Below are positions 22,801 through 35,014 of a stretch of DNA of 64,000 nt, in pieces. The notes beneath the pieces are model-generated. The model did no database searches. It saw only the letters and a program-made list of their open reading frames with translations, and was not told the DNA's origin. This stretch comes from Onthophagus taurus. Lineage: Eukaryota; Arthropoda; Insecta; Coleoptera; Scarabaeidae. Location of the stretch: assembly GCF_036711975.1 (NCBI RefSeq), contig NC_091973.1, positions 2,108,001 to 2,172,000 of the forward strand, in the 5' to 3' direction. Every line of letters starts with the position of its first letter. The stretch's first letter is position 1. The position numbers were made by a program, and so were the translations under genes.

Positions 22801-25800
22801 CGCTTTCATATGAGAAAATGGTTTAACGGTTTAAATGATGGTTAAAAATCATTTCTGGTTTATTTATGAGCACTAAAGAACGATTTATAGCTTAAAATTG
22901 CTTCTTTGAGTTGATGTATAATAATATATTAATTAATTAATACTTACTTGATCATCCCCTTTTTTGAGTAAAGCGTCTTTATGAATTTCATCCAAATAAA
23001 TTCCATTTAAGCCACGTTTTGATTTGATATTGTTAGTGTGGACGTTTGAGACAAATTTAACGGGTTTTGTGATGATGTTGTTTTGATCTAATCGCACAAC
23101 GTTGTCGATGATGTGTTGGAAAACGTTGTTAATTCCGGTTATGTTTCCTTTAATCGTTACGGAATTCCAAATTTTCATTGGGGGCGTTTTAAAGAAATTT
23201 ATAACGTCTTTTAAGTTACAAATTAATTCCCCTTTGAGCGATTTCACATTAATCGATTTGAATTTGAAATTTCCTTTCAAAACTTGTTGAGTTTTTTTAT
23301 TGGTATCAATTAAATTTTCTAAGTTGTAATTATTTATTAAGTTTGATGTTAAGTCGTTTGCCCGGATGATGTTGAATGAGTATTTTCCCGAAATTATTTG
23401 ATTTTGATTTTTTTTTAATAGTTTGTTTAATGTTTCGGGTAAATTTATTTCGTTTAGGTTTTCGATGAAGAGGTTTTTTATAAAAACTTGATTTTTAAAT
23501 GTGATATTTCCGCTCATTATCGCTCCTTTTCGTACCTAAAACAATCATTAAATAGTTATTTACGTAACTAGTTATGAAAAGACTAATTTTTTTTAATGTG
23601 TTGAGTACAAAATTTTATCTAATTCCATTGAAAAAGCAATTTTTGTTCAAAACTTGACTAATTCTATTAGTGATAGATGTCAATTTGTAATAGATAATGG
23701 AATTCATTACATCACTAGTGATGTAATGAAATCATTACATCACTAGTTATAAAAAAAGTTACTTTACATAATTTTTTTAATGGAATTAGATAAAAATTAT
23801 TATTAATTATCTTACAGCTTCCTCGATTAACTCCACATTAACCCCATTAATTGATTTTGTGATTTTCGCGAATTTAGCATTAATATTTTTTGTAGCTTCA
23901 ACATTATTAATTTCCTTTATGTTGTAAACGCCGTTTATATCATCTAAATATTTCGAGAAATTGTGATCGTTGAGATTTTCATCGATTTTTAAATCATGAA
24001 TTAATACATTTCCCAAAGAAAGTTTTTTGAAGTTTAATTTTTGATCGTTGAATTGGATATTATTTGTGATCTCGTTAATGCTTTTATTGTTTAATTTTTC
24101 GACTGTGGTTTTCTTAAAAAATAATTGATTTGCAATGATGGTATCGAAGGTGTAATCTAAAAATTTTAAATATATATATAATTATAATTAATTACACTAA
24201 TTATAATTACCATCAAAATCGTTATTGTGAATAGTAGGAACATCATCGACTTTAACGTTGTTTAAATAATCAATATTGGCGTTCATAACAGTTATTGTGC
24301 CATTAAAATTTTTTTGGCCTCGCAATTTGTATCCTCCGCCGTTCCTAACAATATTCTCACTTAAATCGACCCAATTTGGCGAATGTTCCTTCTCAAAATT
24401 TAATTTTAGATTTCCTTTTACGTGCAAATTTTTGAAGTTGCACTCTTTATCGATTGAGATGTATTCGTTAAAAGGTGTGTTATTAATCGTTTTAGTTCTG
24501 AGATTATTAACGAATGTATTTTTGATTATTAAGTTTCCTGGGATGGTTTGATTCGTGTTCACCATCCAATAATCGTTGGAAACGTTGAAATCGAAACGTT
24601 TCCCTTGGATGAATATATCCGATAAATTGATACTTTTTAATCGCAAATTTCCCAAAATTTTTATTCGGTTAAATTTTTTTGTTCTATTTGAATTAATTAC
24701 TATATCTTTATTAAAATCAAGTCCATTCACTTTTTGTACTTTTAAATTGTTTATTTGAGATTTATTTAAAACAAATTTCGACTTAATTATTTGATCGGTT
24801 CCTTTCGTTAATAAATCGTCAATTTTTAAGCCGTTGATCGATTCAGTTCGGAGTTTATTTATTATTATGCTTGGGACCGAAAGAGATTTCTTATTTAATT
24901 CTTGATTTTTGGATTTATTTTTAAATTCATCCCAATTAATACCATTAATCGTTTTAATATTGAGGTTATTAACTGTTGAGTTGGGCTCAAACTCAATTTG
25001 GTTTATATTTATATTTTTAAAGCAATCAGGGTAATTCTAAAAATTATTTATTAAATATTTTTTTAATATTAGCTAAGAAAATAATCTTACGATGTTTGGG
25101 GATTCTAAATTATTAATTTCAACCTCATTAAAGCTTTTTGATCCGTTAATAACAACGTTGCTATTTTTTAAATAAATATTTTTTAACGGATTTCCATTTA
25201 AAGTTTTTGCAAGCACTCGCTCACATTTTAAGTTGTTAATTTTAAAAGGTTTATTAATACTTATACTTTCATTTTTAAGAATTAAGTTTTTAACAGATTT
25301 CACTTCAACATGTTTCGCTTTTAAATTATTTGTTTCAATTGGAGCTGTTATGATTTGTTGTTTTGAATAAGATAACCAATTATCAGGCGTCCATTTAATG
25401 TTATTAATTATTTTCAGATTAATATCTTTAGTTTTTAACGAGCTTGACTCCAAATCGTTATCAATCACTAAAGTTTTATTGATCTACAAGTTACATCTAT
25501 TAATAAAAAATTATTTATATATTAATAAATTCTTACCATTTCATTTTTAAATCCAATTATTTTCAAAGTCACTTCATTAATTAAGTCTTGAACCTCATTC
25601 GCTGTTTTGTTTAATTTTGTTGACTAAAAATGTTAAAATTAATTTTTTTATAAAAATTGTTCATAATGCACCAAGAAGACGTAATTTATAACCAGACAAC
25701 AATTTATTAGTTGGAGAGTCAAAATGCCAAAAATGATGATTTTTGTTATTAAATTCGAGCATAACTCAATAATTAAAAGTGATGGAGAAAAATGTTTTGT

Positions 25801-27431
25801 ACATAAATTGTTTATTATGGACCAAAACATCCTAATTCATAACCAGATCTAACTCAACTCTTACCTTTAAATCAAAAAAATCATACCCAGGTTCGATTTC
25901 AACATCAGTTGGAGCATGAAATCGTTTTTTGCGATTTGAAAATTGATTTAATTCCTCTTCCAGTTTATTTTCAAGTTTCGATAAACAATCTTCTACGGGA
26001 TCTTCATTGTATGTGCTGCTCACTAATTTTTGAAAATTAATTAATTAATCTCAAAAATAGGATAATAATAATAATTAAAAAAATTACCCATTTGATTAAT
26101 ATAAACGAAATAGTTTACATTTATAATTTTTAACTCGTTCATTTTATTGTTTAATAATATTTCTATTCCATTATTTTCGACGACCACTTTTAAAATTTCC
26201 TCAGCATCTTCTTCGAATTTGAACGACTCTAAACGTTGGATGTTGTTTGAGGAAAATTGAAAACTTTCAATTCCTAGATTTGTTATTAAAAATATTAGAG
26301 GGACTTCTTCTTCAACAATAACTGCTTTTTTCGCATTGTTTATAGATCCAAATTCGAAAAGATTAATAAACTCAAAGTTTAAATAATCCCAGATGTATAT
26401 ATAATTTTCTTTGCCAGCAAAAACAATCATATATGTGTTAAACATAGGTTGATTTTGATAAATTTCGAAATCAAATAAATTTGGTGTTGATATAAATTGA
26501 AGTTTTTTTAAATTTCCGTTAAATTTATACAACGTTATTGAAGTCTAAAATAAAGTATAATGAGAATGTATTATAAAATTAAATTAATTAATACTTCTTT
26601 GTTTGAGACATCTAGAAATACAAGAATTTCAAAATCTTGATGTGTAAATGTTGATATTTTAGATGATTTTGTTGCAATTGTTTCAATCTCATCAAAATAT
26701 TTTCCTAGATATTTATAAATTTTAATTCCTGTGTTAACAGTAACCAAAAATAATGAGTTTTTGTTTGTAAAGAACTTAACATCATTTAATTTTTCTTCGT
26801 TTTTTAAACTTTGGATGTGAATTGGATTTTGGTTGTTTCTTAATAAGTAAATGTGAGAAACACCATTTTTAAATGATGTTAAAATGAAATGGTTTTCTTC
26901 AAATTCTTCACTCTAAAACTTAATTATTAATATTTTTTTTTAATTATTTTTTTAATCTTACGGCTTTTATGAGTATTATTTCGTCTTCTACATATGGTAA
27001 TGAATAAGTTTTATTCATTTCTGACCCATTGAAACTAGTCCATGTGTAAACGTGAGAATCCAAAAGAAAATGTGTTTTATTTGATAATTGAAAAATGTGG
27101 GAATTTTCAAAATTAATCAAATTGGTTGTTGTTTTGTTATAAAAATCTAATTTTATTTCAACATCTAAAAAAAATGTTTTTGGCAAAAAAGTATTTTAAT
27201 AAATAATTAATTAATTTATTAATTCCGAACCTTTTTGTGGTATTGAGGGTTTTAAAATGTTCGTGGTGTCTTTAATTTTTGTTTGCAAGTAATTAAATCT
27301 GTCATTTTCGAAGAAATGGCCATGTCGACAAATTGATAGAATGTACTATAATTTTAATTAATTTGTTATTAATAAATAAATAAAATAAATAAAGAAGTAC
27401 TTACTAAAATAATATAAAAGATATTTTCCAT
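19839..27431 (-). CDS. Large secreted repeat protein with propeller-like ends (Nasrat/Polehole/Closca-like plan, tentative)
   Basis: Fourteen exons (27405-27431, 27231-27345, 26962-27164, 26595-26912, 26088-26544, 25865-26022, 25537-25623, 25091-25483, 24211-25036, 23816-24156, 22948-23535, 21189-22538, 20966-21133, 19839-20258) join in phase into about 1816 residues. Residues 1-16 (MENIFYIILYILSI) form a signal peptide. Residues 40-373 and about 1510-1816 have short beta-strand repeats such as FLITNLGIESFQFSS and DIVLNGETQIILAQRDSP, like EAR or beta-propeller blades. RKKR at 404-407 is a furin-type site. The middle repeats a motif of the type L-(K/R)-T-K-x-I-N-G, for example IKTINGINWDEF, LRTESINGLKIDDL, VKTNKINGVDIKNV, often beside G-N-L/I-T blocks with N-glycosylation sequons. 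Size and architecture recall insect eggshell proteins of the Nasrat/Polehole/Closca group, but I could not check this. Intron 2 uses the unusual donor GTTCGG. Confidence 0.85.
22585..22672. repeat. 88-bp near-perfect palindrome in an intron
   Basis: Two 35-nt arms (22585-22619 and 22638-22672) are exact reverse complements, starting GTCATCATTGCAAGTATGCA on the left. The centre holds a second perfect palindrome, CGTATTGCAATACG, set off by two mismatched positions on each side. The whole folds into one hairpin of about 44 bp with a single 2x2 bulge. It lies in the 409-bp intron between exons 11 and 12 of the large secreted-protein gene. Confidence 0.95.
23705..23728. repeat. 24-bp perfect palindrome
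   Basis: CATTACATCACT followed by its exact complement AGTGATGTAATG; a further ATCATTACATCACTAG follows a few bases later. It lies in an intron of the large secreted-protein gene, where ATCTAATTCCATTG and TGGAATTAGAT at 23617 and 23780 are also inverted. It may be the remnant of a small MITE. Confidence 0.6.
25650..25862 (+). repeat. Solitary monomer of the 173-bp satellite in an intron
   Basis: Matches the array at 27.9-30.4 kb: CAAAAATGATGATTTTTGTT, AACTCAATAATTAAAAGTG, ATGTTTTGTACATAAATTG and TTCATAACCAGATCT occur in the array order. It sits between exons 6 and 7 of the secreted-protein gene, about 2.1 kb from the array, and is more diverged than array members. Confidence 0.85.
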
Positions 27432-27940
27432 TTCACAGATAACTTGTGAGAGAAGAGATTGCCCGCACGTTTAGAAGTGATGTTCGTGGCGTTGAATAAA
27501 ATTGAACAGGTTTTAGTTAAAAAAAATATTTTCCGGAACTTGAATTTTTGCGCGGTAAAATTAAAACATAACATAAAAATTTTGGTTCCTCTTAAATAAT
27601 CTTAATGGATTTCGTTTCTCGTAATCTCGACTTGTTTCTGGCGCCAATGTATTAATAAATTTTACGTTGTTTTTGAAATGTTACACCTCGGTTTTATTAC
27701 TCTCGCCCGTCTCCATTGAGCCGTTTAAATGCACCTGCAAAAGGGTTCACTTTCGTGAAATATTTACGAGACCAACCATTTCAAATCAATCTCTAATTTT
27801 AAAGTCGATTTATTTTGATTGATTTTGCATAAAAATGTAGATACTTTATTTGTTAATAAAACGTTAGTGTATTGATCAGCTTGGTTCCTTGAATAATTCT
27901 TCAATAGACTTGAATATGTTTATATATTCTGGGTTGTCAT
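27432..27940. other. 5' flank of the large secreted-protein gene
   Basis: No ORF. The promoter should lie here. No TATA motif stands out; TGAACAGGTTTTAG and CCGTTTAAATGCACC are unique sequence. Confidence 0.35.
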
Positions 27941-27944
27941 TGGC

Positions 27945-30425
27945 AAAAAAACAAAATGTATCAACAGATTCAGCTTACTCATAACCATTAATTAGTTATC
28001 GAGTCGAAACTCTCAAAATGACAAAAATGATGATTTTTATTATTAAAGTACATAACTCAAAAACTAAAGATGATGGAGAGAAATGTTTTGTAACAAACAT
28101 AATCCATAACCAGATCTCACTCAATTGTCTCTATTTTTGACTTAGATACTGGAAATGTGCAAAATATCAAAATTGACGATTTTCATTACTAAAGCCCATC
28201 GTAATTCAAAAACTAAAGATGATGGAGAGAAATGTTTTGTACATAAATTGTTTATTATGACCTAAAACAACATAATCCATAACCAGATCTCACTCAATTA
28301 TCTCTATTTTTGACTTAGATACTGGAAATGTGCAAAATATCAAAATTGACGATTTTAATTACTAAAGCCCATCATAACTCAAAAGCTAATGATGATGGAG
28401 AGAAATATTTTGTACATAAATTGTTTATTATGGACTAAAACAACATAATCCATAACCAGATTTCACTTAATTATCTCTATTTTATTGTTAGATAGTGGAA
28501 ATGCGCAAAATATTAAAATTGATGATTTTCATTACTAAAGCCCATCATAACTCAAAAACTAAAGATGATGGAGAGAAATGTTTTGTACATAAATTGTTTA
28601 TTATGACCCAAAACAACATAATCCATAACCAGATTTCACTCAATTATCTCCATTTTCTAGTTAGAAACTGGAAATGCGCAAAATATCAAAATTGACGATT
28701 TTAATTACTAATGCCCATCATAATTCAAAAACTAAAGATGATGGAGAGAAATGTTTTGTACATAAATTGTTTATTATGACCTAAAACAACATAATCCATA
28801 ACCAGATCTCACTCAAATATCTCCATTTTCTAGTTAGAAACTGGAAATGTGCAAAATATCAAAATTGACGATTTTAATTACTAAAGCCCATCATAACTCA
28901 AAAGCTAATGATGATGGAGAGAAATATTTTGTACATAAATTGTTTATTATGGACTAAAACAACATAATCCATAACCAGATTTCACTTAATTATCTCTATT
29001 TTATTGTTAGATAGTGGAAATGCGCAAAATATTAAAATTGATGATTTTCATTACTAAAGCCCATCATAACTCAAAAACTAAAGATGATGGAGAGAAATGT
29101 TTTGTACATAAATTGTTTATTATGACACAAACCAACATAATCCATAACCAGATCTCACTCAATTATCTCCATTTTCTAGTTAGAAACTGGAAATGCGCAA
29201 AATATCAAAATTGACGATTTTCATTACTAAAGCCCATCATAACTCAAAAACTAAAGCTGATGGAGAGAAATGTTTTGTATATAAATTGTTTATTATGACC
29301 TAAAACAACATAATCCATAACCAGATCTCACTCAATTATCTCCATTTTCTAGTTAGAAACTGGAAATGCGCAAAATATCAAAATTGACGATTTTCATTAC
29401 TAAAGCAAATCATAACTCAAAAACTAATGATGATGGAGAGAAATATTTTGTACATAAATTGTTTATTATGGACTAAAACAACATAATCCATAACCAGATC
29501 TCACTCAATTATCTCTATTTTTGACTTAGATACTGGAAATGCCCAAAATATCAAAATTGACGATTTTTGTTACTAATGCCCATCATAACTCAAAAACTAA
29601 AGATGATGGAGAGAAGTGTTTTGTACATAAATTGTTTATTATGGACTAAAACAACATAATCCATAACCAGATCCCACTCAATTATCTCCATTTTCTAGTT
29701 AGATACTGGAAATGCACAAAATATCAAAATTGATGATTTTTATTACTAAAGCCTATCATAATTCAAAAACTAATTATGATGGAGAGAAATATTTTATACA
29801 TAAATTGTTTATTATGACCTAAAACAACATAATCCATAACCAGATCTCACTCAATTATCTCTATTTTGGACTTTAGTTACTGGAAATGTGCAAAATATCA
29901 AAATTGACGATTTTAGTTACTAATGCCCATCATAACTCAAAAACTAAAGATGATGGAGAGAAATGTTTTGTACATAAATTGTTTATTATGACCTAAAACA
30001 ACATAATCCATAACCAGATCTCACTCAATTATCTCTATTTTTGACTTAGATACTGGAAATGTCCAAAATATCAAAATTGACGATTTTAGTTAATAATGCC
30101 CATCATAACTCAAAAACTAAAGATGATGGAGAGAAATGTTTTGTACATAAATTGTTTATTATGACCCAAAACAACATAATCCATAACCAGATCTCATTCA
30201 AATATCTCCATTTTCTAGTTAGAAACTGGAAATTAGCAAAATATCAAAATTGACGATTTTCATTACTAAAGCCCATCATAACTCAGAAACTAAAGATGAT
30301 GGAGAGAAATATTTTGTACATAAATTGCTTGTTATGGATCAAAACAACATAATCGACAACCAGATCTCACCCAATTATCTCAATTTTTTAGTTACAAACT
30401 GGAAATGCGCAAAATATTAAAGCTT
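27945..30425 (+). repeat. 173-bp satellite array, about 14 copies
   Basis: The landmark GATGGAGAGAAATGTTTTG recurs every 173 bp (for example 28567 and 28740). The first spacing is shorter (about 148 bp), from an internal deletion. Monomers read AACTCAAAAACTAAAGATG, then TACATAAATTGTTTATTATG, then CATAATCCATAACCAGATC. Some pairs of adjacent monomers recur as a block of about 519 bp (28495 and 29014), pointing to higher-order duplication. ORFs of 64-66 codons in it are repeat by-products. The right edge abuts a stub of the GACGTCGGCC family at 30428. Confidence 0.95.
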
Positions 30426-30439
30426 TTCGACGTCGGCCG

Positions 30440-30821
30440 AATTCAAAATTTAGAGGGGACACAAATATTCTTGTGGGTGTATTGAATACTTTAGGGTAAT
30501 TGGCGACTGAGATTGTTTTGGAACTCATAAAATCTTGAAATAGACTTTTACATGGCAAAAAAAAATTATTTTGGGGTTCGGTTCGATATATTCAATTCAT
30601 TTCCATTCTTTCAACAACTATTTGTAATATTAAATATTATATGTATCAATTGCATTTAAAATAAATTTTATTTAACATTCTTAAAGTTTTTCTAAAGTTC
30701 TTTCTTATAACGAAATGTTAAATATTTTATCGCAAGTTTTTTTGTGGGTGTAGGAATCAAATTCTGGTATCAAATTCTGTTAATAACCCGATAAAAGAAG
30801 CAATTGTTTTGTTCTAATCAT
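30440..30821. other. Promoter side of the 127-residue gene
   Basis: AT-rich unique DNA between the satellite edge and the start codon. No other feature was seen. Confidence 0.3.
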
Positions 30822-31308
30822 ATGTTCAAGGAAAACGGCGAATATATACGGAATGGCGATATGGAAGGGGCCGCATCATCAAGTTGTGGTAATGTTCAAA
30901 TAAAAGGAAGCAGCAAAGAGGTTAAGATGGAAAACGAACAATCGAAATTTACTGAAAAATGTGAGAAGGACGACGAAAAGCGTTCTGGCCGAGTTAGGAA
31001 AAGGAGCGAAGAAGATTCTTCGCACGTCTCAAAAAAAGTTAAAAGAGACGAGATTATACACACAACATTAAATGAGAGTGAGTATTTTATTTGTTATTAT
31101 AATTGTTGATAAATATGTTATGTTTTTAGTTGATACAACATACTCGTATTTCACGAGCATAATCCACGACTTTGAAAATAAAAGAGAGGAATTTAAAAGG
31201 GAATTTTTAAAACTTAAAGAAAAACTTGAGAATGTAAGTATTTTCGTGTTCGAAAAAAATTGTTATTTGAATTTTTTGTTACAGGCGGGTGTATTAAAAG
31301 AATATTAA
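30822..31308 (+). CDS. Small unrecognised nuclear-type protein with coiled coil
   Basis: Three exons (30822-31077, 31130-31233, 31285-31308) join in phase into 127 residues. The start is the ATG of MFKENGEYIRNGDMEG; the open frame upstream has no ATG. The first part is polar and charged, with GRVRKRSEED and SKKVKRDE (residues about 53-78) giving two basic clusters like a bipartite nuclear signal. The second part, YFTSIIHDFENKREEFKREF and LKLKEKLENAGVLKEY, is predicted helix with a heptad-like pattern. I do not recognise the family. Small size, basic signal and a C-terminal helix fit a subunit of a nuclear complex, which is inference. It is convergent with the gene at 31462-33354. Confidence 0.7.
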
Positions 31309-31461
31309 ATAAAAGTAATTAATAAATTTAATAATAATAAAATATAATTATTTAATAATAAAGATATTTTTAGTTCATCTTCTCGGATTATTAGATTTTT
31401 CAATTTCATCTTTAGAAACTGTAATAAAAAATATTTATCTAAAAAAAATTTTTTTTTTGAT

Positions 31462-33354
31462 TTAAACCTCACCATCAATCTCTTTTGGTAATATTCTGTT
31501 TAAATACTGTTTGTAGTATTGTTTGATTTTACCAAGTTCCTCATCATAATAAATATTAATCATAACATGTCCAAAAGTGACCTGATAAAGCGGTTCTTTG
31601 TCCAATCTTTTTCTTAATTGGATGTAAGTGGTTTTTGGTACTGTTACACGTAGAGGACCCAAACATCCAGATTGCTTCACTTCGCTCGATTTCCCATCTG
31701 CATCTTTATTTGAGTCTTCATTTGATTTATTGCTTGATTTATTTTTTTTTAAATCTTTAGGTCTCTTTGGTTTCTTCTGAACCACCACTGCTTGCTGATT
31801 TGGAGATGCTTCAAGCATCATAAGCGTTTCAAAGGCTTTATTAATCGTATCAATCAATGGAGTGCAATAACCTAAATTTGTTTCTGAAGCATCGTGCGAT
31901 GTTTGTTCGTTTTTGGATTTTTTATGACAACGTTTTTCCACAGATTTCGTTTGTTTTGGGATTGCACCTGTAGTTGAAGTGCACATTGATATATTATTTG
32001 CATTAATTGAAGTGTCCACAACTTCGGTTGATGATGAAGATGATTGCGGAATTAAATTGTTTTCTTTTGAAATTGTTTTATTAGATTTAATATCCATTTC
32101 CTTGAGAGTTTGTAACATTTTAAGAATCAACTTTCTCCGAAAACGTTTTTCACTCGATGTGATATTTTCTTCTTCAAAAATTTTATCGATATCTATTTCG
32201 GGGTCATCTACATCTTTCTGGGACATTACTTCCAAGAGTTCTCCATTTATTTCTATGTAAAGATAATCTTAGTTATTGCAAAATAAATAACATTTTCTTA
32301 CCCCCTATATTAAAGTGAACGGAATTTAAATTCTGTTGCATCACATTGGGATTTTCATAAAAATTGTTTTTTATTACAAGTTTGTGTTCATCTGTTTCTA
32401 TTTCTATCCCATCTTCTAGTTTTTGCTGGTACAAAATGGATCCTTGCTGATTCGAGGTAGATATTTCTTGAGTCAAGCTGAATTTTTGCTGGTTGAAGTC
32501 AAATTTTTGATTGGAGTTAGATTCTTGCTGATTCGACAAGAAATTTTGCAGACTTGAGTTAAAACCTTGGTTTATTAATGTATGTGTAGAGATCGCTTGA
32601 CTGCTTGGTGTTGCATAGTTGAAGCCACCAAATCTTTCTTGAAAATTTTCTAAAATTTATAACGTTACCTTTCGATAAATAACTAGCAATTTTCTTACCA
32701 TGTGAATTTAAGTTTTGTTTGGTAGAATACAAACTGTTATTTGTTTCAAGTTTGTCTTCGTCTGTTTCTAATTCCAATGCCATTTGATCCACTTGATGAG
32801 TCTGATTTGAATAAAATTCTGTTCCTGTAGAGATTATTGCTTTAATTGATCTATATTTTGTAGATTTGTATCAAGTGTGTTTGATTTTAGTTGTCAAAAA
32901 AAATGTTATAGAAGGAAAGTTGCTTCACATTCAATATTCCATTTTCTGCCATATTCAAAAAAAAACTTGATATATGTGCATCTGAGAGCAAAAGAGTGCT
33001 GCAAAAGGCACTTGCTTTTATATGGTACCTAATACAATATTAAGTGTGGAACAATTTTCCTTCTAGAACATTTTGTCATACCTCCAACATTAATCAAGAT
33101 ATCTGTTGTAACAACTAAAATCAAACACACTGTATATATATAAACTAAATAATATTCTTACCATCTGAATCAAAGTGAGGTGAATTTAAAGTATGTTGCA
33201 TACCGAAGGGGTGTGCATAAAACGCTCCAAGCTGTGGTGGATAAAAATTATCTGTGCTATCTTCCAACGTTGAATCGCTACTGGAAGAATTTTCACTATC
33301 AACGTGATTGGTGGTTGAATAATTGCTATTTCGTAATCTCAATTTTCTTGCCAT
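31462..33354 (-). CDS. Unrecognised 485-residue protein with duplicated exons
   Basis: Four exons (33162-33354, 32699-32824, 32302-32649, 31462-32252) join in phase into 485 residues; all three introns are phase 1. The start MARKLRLRNSNYSTTN is basic. Exons 1, 2 and 3 end in related text: MQHTLNSPHFDSDG, STKQNLNSHG and MQQNLNSVHFNIGG; exons 2 and 3 also share IEIETDEHKL/LELETDEDKL. Exon 3 is Q/N/S-rich (low complexity). The last exon has a basic-acidic middle with KKPKRPKDLKKNKSSNKS (likely nuclear signal) and a compact C-terminus, LGPLRVTVPKTTYIQLRKRL to YYKQYLNRILPKE, that may be the folded domain. No known family was recognised. A nuclear DNA- or RNA-associated role is possible but is inference. 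Confidence 0.7.
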
Positions 33355-35010
33355 TATGATTAACACTTTAGTATTTAAGAAAAACAAAAATAAGGAAATT
33401 ATTAGCATAATTAGAGCAAACAATTTCGATTTATTCAATGGTAGTGAATTCTTTCATTGTTTTCGATTAAGAAAGGAAACAGTTTTTTTTATTGCTCAAT
33501 GAAATAATGAAACGAACGAAGTTAAAAATAATCTAACAACTCAATATTTCGAATATTTTAACTAAGTTGAATTAATAATTCGAATCATTTCATTTTCGCG
33601 TCCCAGGTGTCCCAAATTTGCGACAACGTTAATTGCGCTGTTAATGACTAAACCTGGTTTGGGGTGGAATCAATTTTGTGCACGGTGTGGAGGGTTAGAG
33701 TCTTAAGGGCAGGTGTCTTCTTTTATCTCGTTTGTGAGCAAATTGAGTTTGCCATAATAAAATTGCGTTCAAATCTGAAAATCCGGGTTCAATTTTTCAA
33801 TCTTCAAAATTTCAATCTCAAAAGGGATCGTAATTAAACGTTTCTCTCTCAAGGGGGGGGCTTTTTTATTTTTGTTTTATTACTTGAAATTTTCTGGGAT
33901 GAACGTATGAGATTAAAAACATTAAGTGACGCCGTGGGGTGGCAATTAGAAATATTCGGTAAACTGTCTCTGTAATGATGATTGTGTCCGGCCTCGGGGG
34001 TTCCTTTTTTTAAATTTCGCCCTAATTGTCGTGCCCTCGAATTTCTGACCGGTGTCGTATCAATTACCGTTAAATTCCCCGTAAAACTTTACCCCTTTTC
34101 CCGTGTAATCACCCCCTTCCATAAAAAAAAACACCATTCTATCTCTCAGATAAGGGAATCCTGACGATTACACATTTGCATTCAAATGTTGAATCAAAAT
34201 TATTTTATACGGATATTAAAACGATTACAGATACCGAAACTCCACATTCGAAAATTACGATTATTATTGATTCGGGGCGCAGCCCGGAATGGATAAATTT
34301 TATTTCGAGATAAATGTTTTCACGGCACGCACCTATTACTGGTCATTAATTTCATTTTACACATGTCAAAAATTTTTTAATAAAAATTATTCACAATTGT
34401 TTAACCGATTTGAAACGTTGGAATGATAAATTATACAAAAGTTTTAGATTGAAACACGTAATTAGCTCTTATCTACTTACTATGTTCAAATTTTGCTTTC
34501 TTAATCCATTTGGAATGCTAGTACTTGGAAATGATTACATTGTCGATAAAAATTATTCGTCACATTTAATTAAATAATATACAATATAAATTTATTCATC
34601 AATTAGACCGATTTCGAGTATTAATCCATCTTCAGGAATCTCGTAATTAATTTATCAAAATAAAATAACTTAATAAGTAATATAGGAAATAAAATATAGT
34701 CTTACATTTAATGCTTTCTTAAGCCCCGATATCGTATCACTGTTACACGCACATTATTCATAATAAAATTAAAACCATTTTAAATCGATACGGATCGATA
34801 CGTCAATCACACTACAATCAATCAATTCGAATAGAGTGTAGGCAGAGTGCGGGCGCATGCTCGCATATGCATTTATGTACTTAACAGGGTCGCGATGCAC
34901 AGGCGCATAAATTGGGGGTAAATTCTTTGCAAGACGAACTATATATCTAATACAAAAAACGATATTAACTTTATTTATTACTTAAATTTTATTGATAACT
35001 AACTAATTTT
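33355..35010. other. Non-coding, start of the gene desert
   Basis: No supported gene. CG-richer patches (near 34000-34090 and 34840-34920, with GGGCGCATGCTCGC) alternate with AT-rich DNA. The first 300 bp upstream of 33354 should contain the promoter of the 485-residue gene. Confidence 0.35.
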
Positions 35011-35014
35011 ACTG

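Noticed and set aside
28495-30253. 66-codon frames with MEMRKILKLMIFITKAHHN as genes
   Set aside because: Same phase relation to the 173-bp satellite in several units; repeat by-products.
33355-33438. Hydrophobic N-terminal extension (LFALIMLIISLFLFF) of the 485-residue protein
   Set aside because: In frame, but no ATG starts it; the first ATG is at 33354. A chance extension into AT-rich 5' DNA is more likely.
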